Part shown: in pieces, positions 58,010-64,000 of the stretch
How positions within the stretch are numbered: position 1 is the first letter of the stretch
Layout of the letters: each line of letters opens with the position of its first letter
Program-made: the position numbers and the translations under genes
The notes under the pieces: model-generated
Database searches by the model: none
The model's input: only the letters and a program-made list of their open reading frames with translations
What the model was told of the DNA's origin: nothing
Source of the DNA: Bombella dulcis
GTDB taxonomy: Bacteria; Pseudomonadota; Alphaproteobacteria; Acetobacterales; Acetobacteraceae
Assembly (NCBI RefSeq): GCF_026385505.1
Contig: NZ_JANIDV010000006.1
Coordinates: 1-64,000 of the forward strand
DNA length: 64,000 nt
Direction: 5' to 3'

Positions 58010-59092
58010 ATGCGTATCCTTGTGGCCATGTCCGGTGGTGTGGACAGTTCTGTCGTGGCAGCACTGCTGAAGCGGCAGGGCCATGAGGTCATCGGGGCGA
58101 CCCTCCAGCTTTATGACCACAGCGGTCCGGCAAAGCCGGGTGCCTGCTGTGCCGGACGGGACATCATGGATGCCCGCATGGTCGCCGAGCGTATCGGCTT
58201 TCCGCATTATGTCATTGATGCGGAAAGCCGTTTCCGGGAAAGCGTGATCGAGAGTTTTGCGGATGCGTATGCCAGAGGGGAAACGCCCGTCCCCTGTGTG
58301 GCCTGCAATCAGGGCGTCAAATTCACGGACCTTCTGAATATGGCACGTGACCTTGGCTGCGAGGCCATGGCGACCGGCCATTACGTGCGCCGGGTGGAGG
58401 GCGCAGAGGGTGTGGAGATGCATCGCCCGGTGGACCGGGACCGGGACCAGAGCTGGTTCCTGTTTGCCACGACCCGTGAGCAGCTTGAATTCCTGCGTTT
58501 TCCGCTGGGTGAGATGCCGGACAAGGCCCATGTGCGGGCACTGGCGGAGGAGCTGGGGCTGGACGTTGCCACCAAGCGGGACAGTCAGGATATCTGCTTC
58601 GTGACGAACGGCTCCTATACAGGGCTGGTGGAGAAGATGCGGCCGGAGATTCAGGGGCCGGGTGACATCGTGGATGAAAAGGGTAACGTGCTGGGTCGTC
58701 ATGAGGGCATTGCCCGTTATACGGTCGGGCAGAGTCGCCGTCTGGGGGACATTCATACCGGCACGGGAGAACGGCAGATGGTCACGGCCATTGACGTGCC
58801 GTCCCGCCGCATCATCGTCGGTCCCCGCCAGACCCTGACCAGTGACGAGAGCCGCCGGACTGTCCATCTGCGGGACATGAACTGGCTGATTGATGCTCCC
58901 GCAGAGGGGGTGCGCTGCGGTGTGCAGCTCCGGGCACGGGAAGGGCTGCGGCAGGCTTTCGTGCGCCCCCTGGAGGGAAACCGGGCCGAGGTGCAGCTGG
59001 AGGACCCCGCCCTGCCGGCTCCGGGCCAGGCCTGCGTGATGTATGAGGGGGACCGGGTACTGGGTGGAGGGTTCATCCTCGCCGACCGGTGA
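58010..59092 (+). CDS. mnmA: tRNA-specific 2-thiouridylase MnmA
   Basis: Adds sulfur to C2 of wobble uridine-34 in tRNA(Lys, Glu, Gln), activating the base with ATP. The 360-residue protein has the PP-loop SGGVDSS (residues 8-14), the catalytic Cys in PVPCVACNQGVKF (about residues 94-106), the second Cys in SQDICFVTNGSY (about 196) and the family end DRVLGGGFI. Sulfur is normally relayed from IscS, so its place directly after two cysteine desulfurases and a ferredoxin makes functional sense. ATG at 58010. It is the last gene of the cluster. Confidence 0.96.
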   Translation: MRILVAMSGGVDSSVVAALLKRQGHEVIGATLQLYDHSGPAKPGACCAGRDIMDARMVAERIGFPHYVIDAESRFRESVIESFADAYARGETPVPCVACNQGVKFTDLLNMARDLGCEAMATGHYVRRVEGAEGVEMHRPVDRDRDQSWFLFATTREQLEFLRFPLGEMPDKAHVRALAEELGLDVATKRDSQDICFVTNGSYTGLVEKMRPEIQGPGDIVDEKGNVLGRHEGIARYTVGQSRRLGDIHTGTGERQMVTAIDVPSRRIIVGPRQTLTSDESRRTVHLRDMNWLIDAPAEGVRCGVQLRAREGLRQAFVRPLEGNRAEVQLEDPALPAPGQACVMYEGDRVLGGGFILADR

Positions 59093-59391
59093 ATGGGGGA
59101 CTGAAAAGGGAGCGGGGAGACCCGTTTTTGCACGCAGTTTTTACCTCCGGTTAAAAAAATGACGCTTTCCTGCCGTTTATGGCCGGGTCTTCAGGATGAG
59201 GGGAATGGCTATTCCTTATCATGGGGGATGGCTGGCTTTTAGGAATGTTTCGGCTCCCAAATATATTTTGCATGAATCTTGTTTTTGGATATGGACAAAG
59301 CCCCATGTTTCATGGTCTGGCTGGGCACAGAGAAGTTCTTTCTCCACAACAACAGGAAGTGATTGTCACGCTATCAGCTTGAAGGTTTGGT
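59093..59391 (+). other. Intergenic region upstream of putA
   Basis: About 300 bases without a supportable gene. It contains an A-rich segment (59150-59160), a short GGAAT-GGCT-ATTCC inverted repeat near 59202-59215 and an A/T-rich stretch (59250-59300) where the putA promoter probably lies. No clear -35/-10 pair, riboswitch or RNA gene can be named. Confidence 0.5.
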
Positions 59392-62300
59392 ATGGCTTAT
59401 TTTGCACGTCATTTTGGTACATTGCCGGAACGTTCTGTCCTGCGGAAGGCCATTGCTGAGAAGATCCGGTACCCGGAGCAGGCCTGTGTGGAGGCCCTGC
59501 TCCCCGCTGCCGAGCTGAAGTTCGATGAGGAGCGTGTTGCCGGTCGGGTCGGGCTGGAGCTGGCCCGTGCCCTGCGTGACCACCGCAAGCCCGGTCTGGT
59601 GGAAACACTGGTGCAGGAATTCAGCCTTGGCTCTGCCGAGGGTGTGGCCCTGATGAGCATGGCTGAGGCCCTGTTGCGGACACCTGACCATGCGACACGT
59701 GATGCCCTGATCCGGGATCAGGTCGGCGTGGGTGACTGGCTGGCCCATATGGGGCGTGACAGTGGCCTGATCATCAATGCGGCCTCATGGGGTCTGGACA
59801 TTACGAGCCGTCTGGTCGCTCCCAAAAAGCGTATGAGCGTGATTCATCACATGCTCCGCAAGCGGGGTGAGCCGGTCGTCCGCAAGGCCGTGCAGTTTGC
59901 CATGCAGATGATGGGCCAGCAGTTTGTCCTGGGGCAGACCATTGAAGGTGCCCTGAAAGACTCCCGCAAGCGGGAAGCCCAGGGGTTCACCTATTCCTAT
60001 GACATGCTGGGTGAGGCTGCTCTGGACCGTGCGGATGCCGAGCGGTATCAGGCCGCCTACCATGCGGCCCTGGAAGCCATCGGGAGCAGTGCCCGGGGTG
60101 ACACGGTCTATAACCGGCCGGGTCTTTCCATCAAGCTGTCTGCCCTGCATCCCCGTTATGAGCGTGCCAAACGTGAGCGCGTGCTGGGTGAGCTGCTGCC
60201 GACCGTCAAGGCTCTGGCCGTGCGGGCAAAGCACTACAATCTCGGCCTGAACATTGATGCCGAAGAAAGCGAGCGGCTGGATATTTCTCTGGATATTCTG
60301 GAGGCTCTCTGCCGTGACCCCGAGCTGGCTGGCTGGGACGGCATCGGCTTTGTCGTGCAGGCCTATGGCCGCCGTGCCGCTTCCGTGCTGGATTACATCA
60401 TCGCTCTTGGACGTGAGACCGGGCATCGCCTCATGGTCCGTCTGGTCAAAGGAGCTTACTGGGACAGCGAGCTGAAGAAGGCGCAGATTGATGGCGTGCC
60501 GGACTTCCCGGTCTTCACCCGCAAGTGCCATACGGATGTCAGCTACGTTGCCTGTGCCCGCAAGCTGCTGGGTGCAACGGATGCCATCTTCCCGCAGTTT
60601 GCCACGCATAATGCCCGTACGGTAGCGTCCATCTATGCGATGGCCGGTCAGGACTTTCATGAAGGGCAGTATGAGTTCCAGTGTCTGCATGGCATGGGCG
60701 AGGCCCTCTTTGAACGTGTCGTAGGGCCGAAGAACCTTGACCGTCCGTGCCGTATTTATGCGCCCGTGGGCACATATGACACGCTGCTGGCCTATCTTGT
60801 CCGCCGTCTGTTGGAGAATGGAGCCAACTCCTCCTTCATCAACCTGCTGGGTGACCCGAAGATTTCGCTGGAAAAACTGGTGGAAGACCCGGTGCAGGTC
60901 ACACGGTCCTACAGCCCGGTTGGTGCGCCTCATCGTGAGATCAGGAAGCCGCTGGACATGTTCGAGCCGGAGCGGCAGAACTCGAAGGGCATGGACCTGA
61001 ACGATGATTCCGTTCTGGCCCATCTTGGCAGGGAGCTGGACACCCTGCCGGAAACCTATGAGGCAGCCCCGTTGGTGCCCGGTCTGGGCAAGGCGGAACG
61101 TCCCGTCCATCCGGTGACCAATCCTGCCGAGCGGAACGACAGGGTCGGGCAGGTGACCTTTGCCGTACTGGAGGACATTTCCCACGCCGTGGATGTGGCC
61201 GAAGGGGCTTTTGAGGACTGGGCTGCACGGTCCTCCGACGAGCGTGGTGCCATCCTTGAACGGGCGGCTGACCTGCTTGAAGAACGTTACATTGCCTATA
61301 TGGGGCTTGCCGTCCGTGAGGCCGGGAAGTCCTACCCGAATGCCGTGGCCGAGGTGCGTGAGGCGATCGACTTCCTGCGCTATTATGGTGGCATGGTCCG
61401 GCGGGAATTCAGCAACAAGACGCATCTCCCGCTGGGGACGGTCGTCTGCATCAGCCCGTGGAACTTCCCGTTGGCCATTTTCCTTGGGCAGGTCTCTGCA
61501 GCACTGGCTGCCGGGAATACCGTTCTGGCAAAGCCTGCCGAGGAAACACCGCTGATTGCCATGCAGGCCGTCAGGCTGCTGCATGAAGCAGGCGTGCCGG
61601 AAGAGGTCCTCCAGTTCCTTCCCGGTGAAGGGGATGTCGGTGCTGCCATGGTGGCCGATGAGCGTGTTGCTGGCGTGATGTTCACCGGCTCCACGGTCGT
61701 GGCGCAGATCATTGCCCGTCAGCTGACGGGCCGTCTGGGCCGGAACGGCCAGCCCGTGCCGCTCGTGGCGGAGACGGGTGGACTGAATGCGATGGTGGTG
61801 GATTCCTCTGCCCTGCCGGAGCAGGTGGTCAAGGATATCGTGTCCTCCGCTTTCGACAGTGCGGGGCAGCGTTGCTCGGCCCTGCGTGTCCTCTGTGTGC
61901 AGGAAGATGCGGCTGACCGCATCATCTCCCTCCTGAAGGGGGCGATGGAAGAGCTGCGCATCGGCATCCCGGCCAAGCTGGCCACGGATGTCGGGCCGGT
62001 CATCAGTGAAGTCGCCCGTAAAGGGATCGTGGACCATATCGAGGCTCTGCGTGCCCGGAATCATCCGATCTTCCAGGCTCCGGTTGTGGCAGAAGAGACC
62101 AAAGGTGGGACTTTTGTTCCGCCGACCCTGATTGAGGTCAACTCCATTGCCGATGTGGGTGGTGAGATTTTCGGGCCGGTGCTGCATGTCCTGCGCTATC
62201 GGCGTGAAGAGCTGGAAGCCCTGATTACCCGCAGCAATGCTGGTGGTTATGGCCTGACCTTTGGCGTTCATAGCCGTGTGTCTTCCCGGATCGAGTATCT

Positions 62301-63027
62301 GGTGAATCGTGTCGAGGCCGGGAACATCTACGTCAACCGCAATATTGTCGGGGCCATTGTGGGCGTCCAGCCGTTCGGTGGGCATGGGCTTTCCGGTACC
62401 GGGCCGAAGGCTGGTGGTCCGCTGGCCCTGCGTCGCCAGCTGGCCCATGCGCCCCGCACGCCGCTGGTCCGGACGGATGCCATGCCTGCTATGGCCCGTT
62501 CATGGCTGCTGTGGCTGGGTACGGATGATCGTGAACTGTCCCGTGAGGTGACGCCGTGGATGGATCATGGCCTGCTGGACTGTCGTCTGGAGCTGCCATC
62601 CCCGGTGGGTGAAAGCAACACCTATACGCTGGAGCCTCGTGGCCGTGTGCTGATCGTGGCCGAGACGGTTCGTGGTCTGAAGCGTATGATCAGTTATGCC
62701 GTCAGCTGTGGGAATGAGGTCGTGGCTCTGGCCGCTCCTGCCGTGATCAGGTCTCTGGATACGCTGCCCGACGTGCTGCGGAGCGTGATTCAGCCGGCGG
62801 ATTCTCTGGAGGATGTGGGGGGCTGCTCCGTCATCCTGACGGAGACTATCAATGAAGGGCTGTGGCAGATCGTCAGTGACCATCTGAAGAATCCGGAAGC
62901 CCCTGTGCCCTTGGTTTACTGGGCTGATGAAGAGACACTTCAGCCGGAGGCCCTGCTTCAGGAGAAATTGATTAGCATCAATACGGCCGCTGCTGGTGGT
63001 AATGCTGAACTGATGACCTTGAGCTGA
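59392..63027 (+). CDS. putA: Bifunctional proline dehydrogenase / delta-1-pyrroline-5-carboxylate dehydrogenase PutA
   Basis: A 1211-residue enzyme that oxidises proline to glutamate in two channelled steps. After an N-terminal helical arm the FAD-binding PRODH barrel spans about residues 200-520 (YSYDMLGEAALDRADAERY, IDAEESERLDISLDILEAL). The aldehyde dehydrogenase half begins near 590 (SPWNFPLAIFLGQVSAALAAGNTVLAKP), with Glu in VAETGGLNAMV and the catalytic Cys in SAGQRCSALRVL (about 826). A C-terminal domain follows (about 1050-1211). No ribbon-helix-helix DNA-binding domain is present at the N-terminus, so it should not repress its own gene as E. coli PutA does. Proline catabolism would supply carbon and nitrogen. 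Confidence 0.96.
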   Translation: MAYFARHFGTLPERSVLRKAIAEKIRYPEQACVEALLPAAELKFDEERVAGRVGLELARALRDHRKPGLVETLVQEFSLGSAEGVALMSMAEALLRTPDHATRDALIRDQVGVGDWLAHMGRDSGLIINAASWGLDITSRLVAPKKRMSVIHHMLRKRGEPVVRKAVQFAMQMMGQQFVLGQTIEGALKDSRKREAQGFTYSYDMLGEAALDRADAERYQAAYHAALEAIGSSARGDTVYNRPGLSIKLSALHPRYERAKRERVLGELLPTVKALAVRAKHYNLGLNIDAEESERLDISLDILEALCRDPELAGWDGIGFVVQAYGRRAASVLDYIIALGRETGHRLMVRLVKGAYWDSELKKAQIDGVPDFPVFTRKCHTDVSYVACARKLLGATDAIFPQFATHNARTVASIYAMAGQDFHEGQYEFQCLHGMGEALFERVVGPKNLDRPCRIYAPVGTYDTLLAYLVRRLLENGANSSFINLLGDPKISLEKLVEDPVQVTRSYSPVGAPHREIRKPLDMFEPERQNSKGMDLNDDSVLAHLGRELDTLPETYEAAPLVPGLGKAERPVHPVTNPAERNDRVGQVTFAVLEDISHAVDVAEGAFEDWAARSSDERGAILERAADLLEERYIAYMGLAVREAGKSYPNAVAEVREAIDFLRYYGGMVRREFSNKTHLPLGTVVCISPWNFPLAIFLGQVSAALAAGNTVLAKPAEETPLIAMQAVRLLHEAGVPEEVLQFLPGEGDVGAAMVADERVAGVMFTGSTVVAQIIARQLTGRLGRNGQPVPLVAETGGLNAMVVDSSALPEQVVKDIVSSAFDSAGQRCSALRVLCVQEDAADRIISLLKGAMEELRIGIPAKLATDVGPVISEVARKGIVDHIEALRARNHPIFQAPVVAEETKGGTFVPPTLIEVNSIADVGGEIFGPVLHVLRYRREELEALITRSNAGGYGLTFGVHSRVSSRIEYLVNRVEAGNIYVNRNIVGAIVGVQPFGGHGLSGTGPKAGGPLALRRQLAHAPRTPLVRTDAMPAMARSWLLWLGTDDRELSREVTPWMDHGLLDCRLELPSPVGESNTYTLEPRGRVLIVAETVRGLKRMISYAVSCGNEVVALAAPAVIRSLDTLPDVLRSVIQPADSLEDVGGCSVILTETINEGLWQIVSDHLKNPEAPVPLVYWADEETLQPEALLQEKLISINTAAAGGNAELMTLS

Positions 63028-63104
63028 TTTTTTAGCTCGGGGGAAGGATGGATCGCTTGTTAGTCCGATTCTGTTTATGGCGGTGTATTCATCACGAGAT
63101 GAAT

Positions 63105-63146
63105 AAAAAAGCAGGCGGAAGAGTTTGTTTCTTCCGCCTGTTTTTT
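63105..63146. terminator. Bidirectional rho-independent terminator
   Basis: CAGGCGGAAGA (63112-63122) pairs exactly with TCTTCCGCCTG (63130-63140), with A6 before and T6 after. It terminates putA on the plus strand and oxyR on the minus strand. Confidence 0.94.
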
Positions 63147-63163
63147 GGTGCCAATCTGTTTTT

Positions 63164-64000
63164 TTAGTTTGGTATTTTGCTTTTTGGTAAAGAGAGGCAG
63201 CCATCCGGTATGGCAACCCGAAGGAAGTTGGCCAGTTCCCGGAAGGACGTTGCTCGAGGATCGGATGGACGCCAGACGAGGCTGATGGTCCGTTGTGCTT
63301 CGGTTTCGCTCAGCTCCCGGATGGTAACGAGGCTGTCAAACTCATGACGATTGTTGAGAGCCAGTCGGGGAATGAGGGAGAAACCTTCACCAGCACCGAT
63401 CATATGCCAGAGCATCTCCAGACTGGTGGCCAGACGCTGATCCTGCGACCGGAAATTGCTGGGGCAGAGGGACAGGGCCTGATCCCTCAGGCAGTGGCCA
63501 TCTTCCAGCAGCAGGAGGTCCGGCCGGGCCAGGTCCGAGATGGAGAGATGCTTCTTGTTTGCCAGTTCATGGTCCTTGGGGAAGACGGCCAGAAACGGCT
63601 CAAGAAAGAGTGGTGCATGTTCTAGCGATTCGGTGGCTGTCGTGGGAGCCATGAAGGCGACATCCAGATCGCCCTGGCGGAGATGCTGGACAAGGTTGGG
63701 AGTCGTGTTCTCGTTCAGGCGCAGTCCGAGCTGGGCGTATTTCTGTCTCAGGCGTGGCAGCAGGCCGGGGATGTAATAGGGACCAAGCGTAGGTATCACG
63801 CCGATATGCAGCAGGCCATCCAGCGGGCCGGTATGAGCACGGGCCACTTCTAGCAGGTTGCGGGCCGAGGCCAGCACGTCCCGCCCTAGCGCAATGAGGC
63901 GTTCACCCTCTGGCGTGGGAGCCACATGCCGGCGGGAGCGTTCGAACAGGGTGACGTTGAGAAGCTGTTCCAGCTTTCTCACCTGCTCGGAAAGCCCGGC
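63164..64000 (-). CDS. oxyR: Hydrogen-peroxide-sensing LysR regulator OxyR (5' end cut by window)
   Basis: The 278 visible residues begin inside the helix-turn-helix (SEQVRKLEQLLNVTLFERSRRHV), and the frame stays open to the window edge, so the first part of the DNA-binding domain lies outside. The ligand domain has the redox pair of OxyR in LEDGHCLRDQALSLC: two cysteines nine residues apart, like Cys199 and Cys208 of E. coli, with the conserved His before the first. Oxidation to a disulfide turns on peroxide defence. The window also contains ohr and dps, the latter an OxyR target in other bacteria. The gene is convergent with putA and ends in a shared terminator. Confidence 0.94.
   Translation of the reverse strand, partial: AGLSEQVRKLEQLLNVTLFERSRRHVAPTPEGERLIALGRDVLASARNLLEVARAHTGPLDGLLHIGVIPTLGPYYIPGLLPRLRQKYAQLGLRLNENTTPNLVQHLRQGDLDVAFMAPTTATESLEHAPLFLEPFLAVFPKDHELANKKHLSISDLARPDLLLLEDGHCLRDQALSLCPSNFRSQDQRLATSLEMLWHMIGAGEGFSLIPRLALNNRHEFDSLVTIRELSETEAQRTISLVWRPSDPRATSFRELANFLRVAIPDGCLSLPKSKIPN

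Noticed and set aside
59196..59459. Small open frame overlapping the putA start (87 codons)
   Set aside because: It runs out of frame into the conserved putA start, has no convincing ribosome site and encodes nothing recognisable, so the region is treated as leader and promoter.
59785..62448. Very long open frame antisense to putA (887 codons)
   Set aside because: It is the mirror of a strongly conserved PutA coding frame in GC-rich DNA; the translation is low-complexity His/Gln/Arg-rich sequence with no recognisable domain.

Overview
The window is a gene-dense, fairly GC-rich stretch of an alphaproteobacterial chromosome, most likely from an acetic acid bacterium (Acetobacteraceae). The reasons are the osmoregulated periplasmic glucan genes, a complete bioAF-esterase-CD operon, an IalB-family protein, tandem cysteine desulfurases beside mnmA, a long PutA and the general protein style. 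A nectar- or bee-associated genus would fit but cannot be shown from this sequence. No tRNA, rRNA, insertion sequence, prophage or CRISPR array was found.

Layout. 1-4.4 kb (minus): organic hydroperoxide reductase ohr and the glucan genes opgG/D-opgH. 4.5-9.0 kb (minus): biotin operon bioA-bioF-esterase-bioC-bioD, with ATGA overlaps at three junctions. 9.3-11.0 kb (plus): three small envelope proteins. 11.1-12.6 kb (minus): selO. 12.8-24.3 kb (plus): a large surface/secretion locus made of a type I secretion ABC transporter, HlyD adaptor, Sel1-repeat protein, two glycosyltransferases, a protein with a ChW-like C-terminus and a small repeat protein. 24.5-27.6 kb (minus): dps and a double-GT2 glycosyltransferase. 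27.8-31.2 kb (plus): pstC-pstA-pstB-phoU without pstS. 31.3-33.5 kb (minus): an asparagine-type permease and a TetR regulator. 33.8-40.0 kb (plus): a tripartite RND efflux pump plus a small exported protein. 40.1-44.3 kb (minus): a TPP-riboswitch-controlled operon of TonB receptor, APH-fold kinase and PnuC/PnuT-type transporter. 44.5-46.8 kb (plus): rpe and a heparinase II/III-family gene. 46.8-52.9 kb (minus): a three-gene adenine methyltransferase / DExH helicase / GIY-YIG nuclease cassette. 53.0-55.0 kb (minus): tyrS and an alpha/beta hydrolase. 55.3-59.1 kb (plus): two cysteine desulfurases, a [2Fe-2S] ferredoxin and mnmA. 59.4-63.0 kb (plus): putA. 63.2 kb to the right edge (minus): oxyR, cut by the window end.

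Most interesting parts. (1) The 46.8-52.9 kb cassette looks like a restriction or anti-phage system. Its methyltransferase resembles the MmeI family but shows no obvious nuclease motif, and the nuclease is probably supplied in trans by the GIY-YIG protein. The helicase and the nuclease share a short sequence module. (2) The TPP riboswitch operon reads as a complete thiamine salvage route (outer-membrane receptor, inner-membrane carrier, trapping kinase), which gives the APH-family kinase a specific predicted substrate. (3) The 12.8-24.3 kb locus couples type I secretion with glycosyltransferases and an orphan protein whose C-terminus resembles the clostridial ChW repeat. (4) Several unexplained regulatory repeats stand out: a 17-bp palindrome before the secretion operon, a 37-bp tandem repeat between the TetR gene and the RND pump, and a TTGGTA palindrome before the cysteine desulfurases.
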